DNA from: Podila epigama
Lineage: Eukaryota > Mortierellomycota > Mortierellomycetes > Mortierellales > Mortierellaceae
NCBI GenBank assembly: GCA_015679605.1
Contig: JAAAVE010000423.1
Coordinates: forward strand, 1 to 17,291
Reading direction: 5' to 3'
Length of the DNA: 17,291 nucleotides
Below the pieces are notes generated by a model, which was not told the origin of the DNA, did no database searches, and saw nothing but the letters and a program-made list of their open reading frames with translations. Numbering within the stretch: the stretch's first letter is position 1; each line of letters opens with the position of its first letter. Shown here one piece after another: positions 1 through 8,744 of the stretch. The position numbers and the translations under genes were made by a program.

Positions 1-778
1 AAAAAAAAAAAAAAGACATTCAATGTACGCGTATGTACGTATGAATATTGTTGTCAGTGGAGTACGTGTCAGAAGACGGTGTGTATTGATAACGTGTACG
101 TTATTTTTTTTTGTGCGTGTGTGCGTATGTGCGTGTGTTTGTGTTGTCGTGGACCGGGCACCACAGAATCAGGGATGTATAAAAAAAAAAATCAGTAATG
201 CACCAGGTTCATTCTGCTTCGGACTCCCTTTGTGGTAAAATATGTGAATTGCGACACAAAATCGAAAGGAAAGAAAGGGAAGGATCAAGTTTCTTTCCAA
301 ACAGTAAGCAAATGCTGAGAACGTCCAGCCATTGGTCCGATATGGCACAGCCTCACCAGGGAGGGAGTGAGGGAAGGAGTGAACTACCACTCCGAGGCAT
401 AGGCGGGATGGAGGGCAAAAGGAGAGAGTGAATAACATAAACGAGGATACATGTAGTGTGTGTGTTTGTGACATGCAAGGGCGGCAAGACAAGTACGTCC
501 TTATTGGTGTTCCAGTTTGCGAGAGAAGGCTGTCTACCCACACCGTTTTACCACGTCACCTTCGCTTCGTGTTGTGTGCATGTTGAACCACCACTTTCAT
601 ACCGAAATACGTTTATCATATCGAAACGGGTAACAAAGAAAGAAAGTGAAAGCAAAAAAAAACAGATTGCAAGAATAAATGTTGACAGAGACCGAACGTT
701 CCGAGTTGGACCATCGTTTCGTCAAAAGGAAACTTATGACAAGGAAAAAAAAAAAAAATAAAAAAAATAAAAACTTAC
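1..778. other. Low-complexity stretch holding no recognisable gene; would be intron of the transferase
   Basis: The window opens with 14 A residues and then GT-rich, A-rich and purine-rich tracts, including long A runs at about 744-770. On the minus strand this DNA follows the splice donor of the phosphopantetheinyl transferase exon, so by position it should hold the rest of that gene. I read all minus-strand frames for the expected later motifs (an FNxSH-like stretch, GxD, WxxKE) and found none. Open frames here are short, biased and mutually overlapping, so none is reported as a gene. The opening A run may mark a contig or repeat edge. Confidence 0.5.
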
Positions 779-1075
779 CACTCTTGGCTTACTGACATCG
801 TCTTCTCGTTCAAACACCAAGTCTTGCCACTGACAATGATGATGTGCTGCAAAGAAGGCGTGTGTCATCAAATGACCCACCAACGCGCGACACATATCAT
901 CTTCTTTTCGATGTGTGAGTAACTTGTCACATTCGTCTTGTGATAGAAACTTTAGGAGGTTGGAAACTGGGACGATGTTGCTTGTGTTGTCGTCGGTTAG
1001 AGATGTAACTAACGACGCTATGTTTTCTAGCATGAGTGGCTGGCGAATATTGAAAGCCCAACGAGCGATAGCCAT
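779..1075 (-). CDS. 4'-phosphopantetheinyl transferase (Lys5/AASDHPPT-like), first exon only
   Basis: This 99-codon exon starts at ATG 1075-1073 and ends at a good donor (GTAAGT, 778-773). It begins MAIARWAFNIRQ, resembling the RWAF start of eukaryotic AASDHPPT/Lys5 proteins. Next comes a helix-rich stretch with LSQDECDKLL, then CRALVGHLM, which matches the family's xRALxGRLLxR helix, and finally DLVFEREDDVSKPRV, in the place of the family's FxRTxxGKPY segment. The family moves the 4'-phosphopantetheine arm from coenzyme A to carrier domains: the aminoadipate reductase of lysine synthesis, fatty-acid synthase and other megasynthases. The metal-binding and catalytic half (GxD, WxxKE) is absent. 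The gene is therefore partial, broken, or has an exceptionally long first intron. Family call fairly sure, completeness unknown. Confidence 0.62.
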
Positions 1076-1990
1076 AGTGCGAGGGGAATATTTCTAGTCG
1101 TGTACGCGAGGGAGTTACAATAGTGTGCGAGTGGCGAGTGAATAGAGACTGAGGGGAAGGGGAGCAGAGTAGTCGGGGGTTTAGAGGGCGAGATATTGTT
1201 TGATAACGTGGGTTTATGAAAAAAGTGCGCGTTGTGATGTTGTAAAACGATGCGGTTCTTGAGATTTGAAATTTGAGATTTGAGATTTTGAGAATGAGAA
1301 AAAAAAGAAGTGAAGAGGTGCAAGAAAGAGAAAGAGCGTGCACTTCTTCTTTTATTATTATTATTGTATTGTCGAAGAAAAAAGTAAAAGAAAGAGATGG
1401 AAAATGACCAAAAGAAGAAGGACAAAAGGAGAATTATTTACACACATGCACAAAGGAACACCAATCTTTTTTTCAAATGGATAAAAAGGAGCGTCTGAAT
1501 ATGCATGGCATAGATGACAAATATCTACCCTTGTTGCACATGCACACTCGCTACGCTACTGTACTCTCTACTTTTGAGTAAGGTGTGAATGGATAAATAA
1601 AAGTAGACATACTTGACGCATCAAAGTACACGTCGCATTGAACAGGGTCCATCACGATACAACATGCTGATGATACCATCAGAGATTGAATTAAGGGTGT
1701 CGCGTCATATCCTTTGTTTGCCACCAACTCGAGAATACTTTGAGAGCACATGTGTGCCTTTTTTTTTTTTTTTTTTTTGGTTGACATCACTCCACATCAA
1801 TTGAAAATTTCGATTTAGGCACACTCACATCACTCGTGTACACACGCATACACACGCATACACATTTCTTACATTCATACATTCATACTAATACACCTCC
1901 ACAGCAAATGGCAAGAATAGCTAATGTCTTTTCTTATGCACGATCGTCTGCAATGGGAATAACCATGTCGACGACGGAATTCCTAATTCA
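1076..1990. other. Divergent intergenic region, transferase to MND1
   Basis: This 915-bp region separates two divergently read genes and should hold both promoters. It contains an ATTTGAGATTTG-type short repeat at about 1257-1292, a TTATTATTATTATT tract near 1350, an 18-T run near 1759-1778, two copies of the 10-mer CACACGCATA at 1841-1860, and ACATTCAT repeats near 1870-1888. Several short open frames exist, including about 79 codons on the minus strand at 1551-1790, but none resembles a family I know or has convincing splice sites. An exon carrying the true MND1 start codon could lie at its right end. Confidence 0.5.
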
Positions 1991-3363
1991 ATGACATTCT
2001 TTACATTCACACCCATTCTCTCACTCGATCAGTCACGAAAAGGTCTCTCAGCAGCGGACAAACGCACCAGGCTACTCGAGTTGTTTCATGAATCGGTAAC
2101 CAACCTAACCCGACATGGTTTTATTATTGTGTATTATTGACAGACGTGTTTGTAAAAAGAAAGTTGATTTTAACAAAGGGCGTTCTTTTTTTTCATGTTC
2201 TCGGGGGGGTTTTTCGCAACAGGGCACTTTCCACAAGCTACCAGAACTTGAAAAGACTGCACCAAAACTCAAAGGCATTGGTAAACCTCCCTCCTCCCAT
2301 TTTATTTTGCCACTCGTGAAAAGTGGTTGGGTGACACACTTTTTTTTTTGTTCTAACAGCCCTCCTTTTGTGCTTGCCACCACTGCACAAACTAGTTCAA
2401 CAATCGGTCAAAGATGTTCTTCAATCTCTTGTGGACGATGGTCTAGTCACCATGGAAAAGATTGGCACTTCCAACTATTACTGGTCCTTTCCGAGTGACA
2501 CTCAGCAAAAGGTATGTCTTTTTGTTTTTCTTGCCATGTTTCCAGACATTTTTGACCTGGACAAAGCTTATAGCTTTCCCTCCCTCCTAACGTCAAAATC
2601 TCGATTTTGGGAAATCCATATGAATAGAAAAACACACATTTGATGCAACTTCGAGACGAGTTTAGTAAATTGGAGGAGACAAGTTCAGATCTCGAGTCAA
2701 GGATCCAACAAGCAAAGAGCGGGCGTGAGGACAATGTAACAAAAAATGAGAGAGACTCTTTTGACCAGCATGAGTACGAATATGCATGAAAAAAAGTTTG
2801 CAATCACCCAGATGTGCTCACAACCGATAACCTTCCCTGATTATTGAACATAGGGCCAACGCGACAAGCTATTGTCTCAACTGGCTGAAGCTGAAGCTCT
2901 GCATAAAGAACTTGAAGCAGAGCTGAGAAAGTATGCCGATAATGATCCATCCCTCCTTGAGGCACAGAGTATGTTTGTTTGTCTCTTTCTCTTTTTAGTT
3001 TTATTTTTTCAGAACCGCAGATCGAAACCGCGTTATCGTCGTTGAATGAAAAAGAGTCCACGACCATTTGATTAAAACTGGACTCGACATTGCTAAAATC
3101 CTTTCTAGAAAAGTATTCGCAGATCGCAAAAGATGCCGCAAACAAATGGACAGGTATAATTTCTCGTCTTTTTTTTCTTGCTTATATGTCCCCACCTTCT
3201 TTCCTCCTCTTCGTCTAACTTGTGTATCCTTATATTTGCACTTTACACCAATGTAGAAAACATCTTTGTTTTCCAGTCTTATTGCGTAGATAAGTTTAAC
3301 GTAGATCGCCAAGAGTTTAACCGCAACTTTCAGATTCCAGAGGATTTGGACACAATACCTTGA
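1991..3363 (+). CDS. MND1: Meiotic nuclear division protein 1 (MND1)
   Basis: MND1 pairs with HOP2 and helps Dmc1/Rad51 invade the homologous duplex in meiosis. Exons: 1991-2095, 2223-2280, 2396-2511, 2628-2735, 2854-2968, 3109-3153, 3257-3363; all introns are GT-AG and phases agree. The order of family landmarks is complete: KGLSAADKRTRLLELFHES, LPELEKTAPKLKGI, QSVKDVLQSLVDDGLV and IGTSNYYWSFPS (the N-terminal winged-helix region); a charged, leucine-rich coiled coil through exons 4 and 5; AKDAANKWT in exon 6; and NFQIPEDLD near the C-terminus. The model gives 217 residues; MND1 is usually about 205. The excess is the first 14 residues. The in-frame ATG at 1991 is used, but the bases before 2033 look like an intron end (pyrimidine-rich, then CAG), so the real start may be a tiny upstream exon. 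Very confident of identity, unsure of the start. Confidence 0.93.
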
Positions 3364-3441
3364 AAGCACACTTGTTTTTTTTCCTTGCTGCAATGGCCTT
3401 TGTTGTTTCATACTCTTGCAATCCCTCAATTTTGCTCTCGC

Positions 3442-3447
3442 TTTATT
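3442..3447 (-). terminator. Candidate poly(A) signal of the GH16 gene
   Basis: The plus-strand TTTATT reads AATAAA on the minus strand, about 165 nt beyond the GH16 stop codon. It lies in the 248-bp gap between the convergent 3' ends of MND1 and the GH16 gene, in which nothing else stands out. The hexamer is common by chance in AT-rich DNA. Confidence 0.35.
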
Positions 3448-3611
3448 GAAAGCGATTCACCGTAATAATGAAAACTCTTTGTATGTCATCTCGTTCATAC
3501 TTTTTGCAACATCATAATCAATCTTTTTGTTTGTTTGTTGCTATTGCAAGTGTTTTCCAAGTAAACCTGAAAAAAATGTGCCGAAAATTGTGTGCAAAGA
3601 AAGAATCCTGA

Positions 3612-5343
3612 CTACTCTTCCATCTTCACGAAAGGAGCTACATGTTTACGTCCTGTCTGATTCTCATTGGTAAAATACACTCCAAGCGCAACAACGACGA
3701 CCAGGAAAAAGTTCCAACGCAACAAAGAGGTCACCCAACGGTCAAACCAACAGCCAATCCATGAAGATTCAACCTTCCTTTCATTTTTACTCTTGATGCT
3801 CAACACAGGTATAGCCCAGGTTTTTGTTTTCTCTTGATAAAGTCCTTCTTTGGGGGTCTGCGATGCTTTGAGCCGATGGAGAGCCAGAGGGCCGGGCCAG
3901 GTGTCGGACTCTTCTTTAGAGTTGACACACTTGACTTTGATCCATTCCACTGACGTGACATACTCTCGGCGATTTGTCGCACCGTAATCGGTTGGGCCAC
4001 CTGCCCACTCAACCGTGTCAGGCGAGTACCCACCATCCCAAATGGTCAGCTGGAGCTGCATAGGACCCACAGGCAGACCGCCTGGGACATCCTTGGCCTT
4101 CAGGACTCGCAAGGTCTTGCCATCGACTGACCAAGTAATTTTATGTTTGGTCCATTCGATCGTGTACACGAGATAGTTGTCCACGGCACTTTTTTTCAGC
4201 TCATGAATCTGTTCGTCTTCAGAGGCAAGGACGTGCTGGACGTTTTCCGGAGGGTTGTGCGGATGGGAGGAGGGCTGGGATGACCCATCTGTATCTCGCG
4301 ATTTCGTAGACGCTTCAAAAGACCACGAGTGGGCAAAAGGAACAACATTCTCAATGGCGACTGCCATTTCGTGAAGTGTACCCTGCATATCTTTAAGGCG
4401 ACGGCGTCCCCAAGCAACGGGTGCTGTCAGGGAAGACAAGGTATTGCCTCCATCAAAAGAAGATGATGACGGTGGAAGGGACCGTTGACGCCGGTAAAAC
4501 TCGGTAGCGACAATTTTGGGGTCACGGCCAACAAGCTCGATCAAGATCTCTTCACCCAACTCGGGGTTGGAGAGCATCATGGCCGTCACGATACCAGGAC
4601 CAGTGGCACCAGACTTCAACTTTGCGGAGAACGTTCCGAAACTGCTCCAGCGTGTTGATGAGACAGTGGCTCCAAAGCCTCCACCGCTTCGGGTCATGAC
4701 CTGGTCACGCTTCGTCTTGAGGAGAAGCTGATGGTGTTTTGAGTCCACCTTAGCGTGAGGTGCGATATGGTGAAAGTCTGATGTGAAGCGAGCTTGTTCC
4801 GGGTCGCCTTTGAAATCTCGCTTGGCGATGACAGGTTGTGGTCTGTGCTGCTTCTTTTTATTGCCACCTGTGTTCTTGAACTTTTCCTTGAAAGAGCTAC
4901 AACCTGGGAGTGGGAAGCACCCTTGGTCAAAATTCTCGTCAGAGGTAGAATCTTGACACGCTGCTGGTCCCACGAACGAATAGCTTGGTTGACATCCCAT
5001 CGATACCGCACATGCTTCGATGGAGGTCTTGTGGCAGGTTCCGTCTACATTGATATTGATTGTTTTGGATACATTTTTGAAAAGGTCAATTTACAAAGCT
5101 TTTTTTCATTTTCTATGTCCTCGACGACGCAGCAACAATGGCGATAGGTATTGCGTAGCAAATATACATATATATGAAAATGTAGCATGTCATACCGTTG
5201 CAACACGGTTCGGTGACAGGACATGGCGAGTACCCTTGTCCACATTTGTTCTGACCCATGTTCAGGAGAGATGCCTGGACGTCTTGGATCCACAGCTGAG
5301 GACATATTAACAAAAGTAGGAGTAAGATGTGTAGGATGTCCAT
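3612..5343 (-). CDS. Crh-like GH16 cell-wall transglycosylase, membrane-anchored, altered catalytic motif
   Basis: Two exons, 5343-5196 and 5044-3612, join in phase (GTATG donor, TAG acceptor) to give 526 residues. Crh enzymes link chitin to glucan in the fungal wall. Visible parts: a hydrophobic signal peptide (1-24); a Cys-rich segment, about 34-68, with CGQGYSPCPVTEPCC, typical of the N-terminus of fungal Crh proteins; the GH16 core from about 185 (FGTFSAKLKSG, then GPGIVTAMMLSNPELGEEILIELVG); YTIEWTKHKITWSVDGKTL at about 343-361; QLTIWDGG and EWAGGPTDYG (about 381-404); and a C-terminal hydrophobic segment near 493-507. The family's ExDxE catalytic signature reads EILIE (215-219): both glutamates remain but the central aspartate is leucine. 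About 110 residues, Ser/Pro-rich in part, sit between the motif and YTIEW, where typical Crh proteins have roughly 30. The terminal segment suggests a transmembrane or GPI-type anchor, though 20 mostly polar residues follow it. Confidence 0.88.
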
Positions 5344-5698
5344 GCTTGATAGGCAATGTGTGTGAGAGAGTGTGTGTTGTCTGATGTAGGAGAGTAAAGA
5401 TGAGACGTGTAAAAAGGAAAGCGAAAAAGATGAATAATGAAAGAGAAAAAAAAAGACAAGAAAGAAGAAACGCTGCCTACGAACAATGAAGCAAGAATGA
5501 AAATATGAAAATTATATCAACATGACGTCTTTTTGACCTCCTCACACAAAATCCTTCGAAAATGCATTCTATGGCTACCTCATTGACTTCATGCCAGTAG
5601 GCTAAAAACGTCTATGGGTTCAGTATGCCGAGGTCAATATTATTCTCTCCACTCAAACTATGGTACTATGGTATAAAAGGATTCTCTAGCGTTTGCTT
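5344..5698. other. Gap between the lipase 3' end and the GH16 5' end
   Basis: This 355-bp stretch should hold the lipase 3' UTR and the promoter of the GH16 gene; both genes are read on the minus strand. It has a strongly purine-rich tract at about 5396-5470 (pyrimidine-rich on the coding strand just upstream of the GH16 start), a common feature of fungal promoters. No coding sequence, RNA gene or clear TATA box was recognised. Confidence 0.45.
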
Positions 5699-7658
5699 CT
5701 ACTCGTCTTCACCATCGTCCTTGAACATATCGACAGCATGTTGGACAGCCGCAACACCACCATCGTTAGAAAACCGCTTCTCTCGAACCACAATAGACGC
5801 GTGCGCATTCAATCCCTCGATATGGATAATATACTTTTTCCACACCAGTTGGTTCAGGTTCCTTGAAATCTCCACTTGTACTGGTGCTAGGGCCAAAGGC
5901 CGGATCGTCTTTAGATCTGGGTATGAAAACGATGCCGGTTCTGAATCTGTCACACTCTCTACAATCGAAGCTGTCGCGTCGTGTGACCGATGTTCCGATG
6001 CATTGGCCGACTTGACCACAACATCGCTCGTGACGGATGCATGCGAGCTATGGTCGTCAGACTTGACGGGATCACTGACTTCTTGGCTGGTCAAAGTCCC
6101 CGAAAGACTCACTGTGGACGCCTTTTGACGAATCTTCTCGAGGTCTTCGATCTTATGTACAAGGTCTTTGGTTCGCCTTCTCGAATTGTAGCCCTGAACA
6201 GAGATTGTCGAGCTCGCGAATACAATCCAAATCGGAATCAAAATGGGTCCCAATAGCCCAAAGAAAGCATACTTTTTCCAAGGAATACTTTTCAGCGTAT
6301 GTGTTGCCCGTTCCTTGAATGATGCAGCCTGCAGTGCAGCTCGTCTCTCCTCTTCCAGGCGTGCAACTGTCTCCAAATCCCTGTGTTGAAAGGACTCGAT
6401 CAAAGAAGAGTACCCCGCACTGTACTGACTAGCTCGTGAAATTTGTCCAATAAGACGAATCATGTTAGAAAAAACAGCCGTCTGTTATCTCATTGCATTT
6501 CAACGTTGGAAAATAAAAAGAAAGCTTACATGTCTACCATGTCAAGCTCGCTAAATGGATCTGCATCCGAAAAGCTGGCAGTCCAAAATGGCACGGATCG
6601 ATCGTTCTTAATGTTGCAGTAGACTGCTCTTCGCTTGAAGCGTGCCAACGCCTGCATAAAGATACCCGAGGGTTCAGACATGACAAGCAACATCGGCCGT
6701 CCATCGATGTAGTCGTCGATCAACTGAAGCTGTTCACCTACACAAGCATGTGTTATTTTGGAGATCAAGAATAAAGTCAAATTGTGAGCACTCTTTTGAT
6801 ATCCGGAATTTCTGACAGTGGTGTGTTCGATATCTGTTGTCACAACATTACACCATACCTGTACGACTCAGCATTCTTGAACTGAGATAGTTGAAAACCT
6901 TTGAAAAGTTCGTCAATGGGGGTTGACGAATTCCGAGATGAGGCGTTGCCATGGTGACAAAGTAGACTGGTTCCACCTTTTCGAAAAAGCCGTCCTCCGC
7001 CAACAGGCCCATGGCAAACCGACCGATCAATCCTCCAAGAGAGTATCCAAGGTATGAGAATTGCGTGACCTTCTTTGTCGTGGTGGTTGGTGCTTTTGTA
7101 GTGGTGTCCTCTTCGCCCTGCACGGTGCTGGGTACATCTTGCGTGCTATTGGATTTGCTGCTAGAGGCGCTTTGGCTCGTCGTGTCAGCAGCTTTCTTGA
7201 CTTCATTGTCGTTACTTGTCGTTTTCTTTTTTTTCTTTCCACGGAGATCCTCAATGTCGCCGCCAGACTCGATGGTCTTGATAACTTCGTACAACTCTTT
7301 CATAAATCTCTGACCACAGATATCGATTCCATCATATGTCAACTCGGACTCGTTCGCTCTTGCTCGGTACTAAGATCATTTGAAAATGTAATAAGGTCAA
7401 AAAAAAATTCAGTCGTCAGTCGAAAGGATATGGACACACTACCATTGACGATTTCTCGACATTTTGTGAAGCACATGGGGACAAGGGGGAGAAAAAAAGG
7501 GAAGCGGGGTGAACGAGACATACAATGACAAGTCTGTCACCAAGTCGCTTCTTGAATTCATTGGCAATGAATTTGACATGGCCGGCGTGGCCCCACAATC
7601 CATGGTGCAAAACCACCAAATGGATGCCAGTGTGAGATTCCTGCTCTGTTGCTGTCAT
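5699..7658 (-). CDS. DUF676 serine lipase, LPL1/ROG1 group
   Basis: Four exons, 7658-7524, 7369-6859, 6737-6530 and 6428-5699, join in phase to 527 residues. Yeast LPL1 is a lipid-droplet phospholipase and ROG1 a monoacylglycerol lipase of the same alpha/beta-hydrolase family. Motifs in order: HLVVLHHGLWGHAGH (oxyanion-side loop, from 13); YRARANESELTYDGIDICG from 46; GYSLGG (153-158, nucleophile Ser155); MATPHLG; IKNDRSVPFWTASF with probable catalytic Asp261; and LNAHASIVVREKRF with probable catalytic His494. All three triad residues are present. A hydrophobic segment at about 337-361 may be a membrane or droplet anchor. Residues about 84-145 form a Lys/Thr/Ser-rich linker inside the catalytic domain, just before the nucleophile. 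The ATG at 6463-6461 lies within intron 3 and is not a gene start: CTAAC then GCTAG give the branch site and acceptor. The exact lipid substrate cannot be read from sequence. Confidence 0.9.
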
Positions 7659-7710
7659 GTAGATTGGAGGATTGGAGTTGGGAAAATGAAGATGTTGCGA
7701 GTGAATGAGT

Positions 7711-7763
7711 GTTTGTTTGTGTGTGTGAGTGTGAGTGTGAGTGTGTGTGTGTGTGTGTGTGTG
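7711..7763. repeat. GT/TGTGAG microsatellite
   Basis: About 53 bases of GT dinucleotides, broken by three GTGA units in the left half and uninterrupted in the right half. It lies about 50 bp upstream of the lipase start codon, so it is in the promoter or 5' UTR. Confidence 0.85.
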
Positions 7764-8080
7764 GAAGGTGAAAGAATGTGTGTGTTTTTGAGAATGTAAT
7801 GAAGCTTTCTTATGAAGAGACCTCTATCCAAGCCCTCTCTTTTTTTAGCTGCGCTGTCTCTTTCTCATCTCTTGTCCACGCAGTTCTTCGCAAGCTGCTT
7901 TGCCATATGTCGATCGATCTTTCTCCAAAAATGGCAAAAAATAAAAATTATGCATGTGCCGCGGAAAAGTTTTGCCGCCCAATGATCAAAGGGCTTTTGT
8001 GCCATGATTCTGCTCCATGGGTCAAAAGAGAACTCAGATGGCTACCTCCAAAAGACCTGGGGCCCCATGTACATGGCGCC

Positions 8081-8089
8081 AAAACAAAA
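8081..8089 (-). terminator. RNA polymerase III terminator of tRNA-Asp
   Basis: On the minus strand two T4 runs (8089-8086 and 8084-8081), split by one G, follow 6 bases after the tRNA's last base. Runs of four or more T are the usual Pol III stop. Confidence 0.7.
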
Positions 8090-8095
8090 GAAGAG

Positions 8096-8167
8096 CTCCT
8101 TGGCGGGGAATTGAACCCCGGTCTTCCGCGTGACAGGCGGAGATACTCACCACTATACTACCAAGGA
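8096..8167 (-). tRNA. tRNA-Asp (anticodon GUC)
   Basis: A full 72-nt cloverleaf without an intron. The acceptor stem TCCTTGG pairs perfectly with CCAAGGA; the D-arm contains GTATAGTGGTGAGTAT; the anticodon stem TCCGC/GCGGA encloses the loop CTGTCAC with anticodon GTC at 8134-8132; the T-stem CGGGG/CCCCG encloses TTCAATT; the discriminator is G (8096), as expected for tRNA-Asp. The internal promoter is intact: A box TAGTATAGTGG and B box GGTTCAATTCC. CCA is not encoded, as usual in nuclear genes. It supplies Asp for GAC/GAU codons. Confidence 0.97.
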
Positions 8168-8521
8168 TTTTTATATTGACGTCATGAATTGACAATCATT
8201 TCAACCCTTTGGCAAGAGTCACCATTTGATATCTGATGTTCGCTTGATGTTCGCTTTTCTTGTGCTAGTGAAAAATAGTGTCTATGGATTACTAATTAGC
8301 TATCGGAACATAAGGGGGAGCACAAGGGATTCAGCAATCAATTACAAAGGACACGATGCTTACAGAGAGGGGCGAGTTGTTATCTTTGTCTGGGATTCAA
8401 GACAAAGGGGGATGTAGACGGTAGACTAACATCTATAGGGGATAGAGTAATTGTCGCATTTTTCGTGCCTTGACCACCGATCTACAATTAGTCAAGTCCT
8501 CCAATGCTATTAGACATTAAA

Positions 8522-8551
8522 CCCTGATCTGCTATATAAACCAGATCAGGG
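8522..8551. promoter_or_regulatory. Perfect 10-bp inverted repeat enclosing a TATA box
   Basis: CCCTGATCTG (8522-8531) and CAGATCAGGG (8542-8551) are exact reverse complements around the 10-base loop CTATATAAAC, which contains TATATAAA. An AATAAA follows at 8559-8564, within 10 bases. TATA followed closely by a poly(A) hexamer is the arrangement of an LTR's U3-R-U5; dyad symmetry around TATA would also suit a regulator-binding site. The symmetry is seen directly; the role is inferred. Confidence 0.5.
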
Positions 8552-8730
8552 CCAGTATAATAAATCCTTCTTCAATTCTCGATTGAACCATCGGTTCCAA
8601 CAGGTATTATATGACAACGCTGATAAAATACTTTTGTTTGTCGATTGTTTTGTGAGTCGTTTTTCAAGATTTGGCGTCATATCAATAGAGTATTTGTTGA
8701 TAGTCTAAATGAGCTACCAAGAGGCATCTT

Positions 8731-8736
8731 TTTATT
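8731..8736 (-). terminator. Possible poly(A) signal of the RING gene
   Basis: TTTATT on the plus strand reads AATAAA on the coding strand, starting 9 bases beyond the TGA at 8747-8745. It is very close to the stop and may be fortuitous. Confidence 0.25.
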
Positions 8737-8744
8737 TGCATCGT

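Larger units (their letters stand above)
7659..8095. other. Gap between tRNA-Asp and the lipase start, with a GT microsatellite
   Basis: The 437 bp hold the lipase promoter and 5' UTR and the 3' flank of the tRNA. A GT-rich microsatellite with GTGTGA interruptions runs at 7711-7763. A 12-bp palindrome, CCATGTACATGG, lies at 8065-8076 near the end of the tRNA transcript. The plus-strand open frame across this stretch continues antisense through the tRNA and is not considered real. Confidence 0.5.
8168..8744. other. Region 5' of tRNA-Asp with LTR-like signals
   Basis: This 577-bp gap between the tRNA 5' end and the RING gene's stop holds no gene I can recognise. It has two tandem copies of the 11-mer TGATGTTCGCT near 8234-8256, the TATA-centred inverted repeat described separately, an AATAAA at 8559-8564, and GGTTCCAACA ending at 8602, which resembles the ACA end of a long terminal repeat. 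I could not find the matching left end or a target-site duplication, so a solo LTR is only a possibility. Confidence 0.4.

Noticed and set aside
169-543. Minus-strand open frame as the missing half of the transferase
   Set aside because: It lacks every expected catalytic motif (GxD, WxxKE, FNxSH) and is dominated by low-complexity residues.
541-600. FNM...EGDVV reading on the minus strand as the transferase FNxSHxGD motif
   Set aside because: Spacing is wrong by two residues, a stop follows within a few codons, and no supported splice joins it to the first exon.
1551-1790. 79-codon minus-strand frame in the MND1 upstream region
   Set aside because: Starts in a poly-lysine run made by a T tract; no recognisable domain or splice partner.
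6429-6463. ATG at 6463 as the start of a separate 254-residue protein
   Set aside because: The bases CTAAC, then GCTAG, form a branch site and acceptor; splicing at 6428 continues the lipase in phase and supplies its catalytic His, so this ATG is intronic.
7778-8179. 133-codon plus-strand open frame
   Set aside because: Its last 29 codons are the antisense of tRNA-Asp (the familiar GGELNPGLPRDRRRYSPLYYQG artefact), and the rest resembles nothing.
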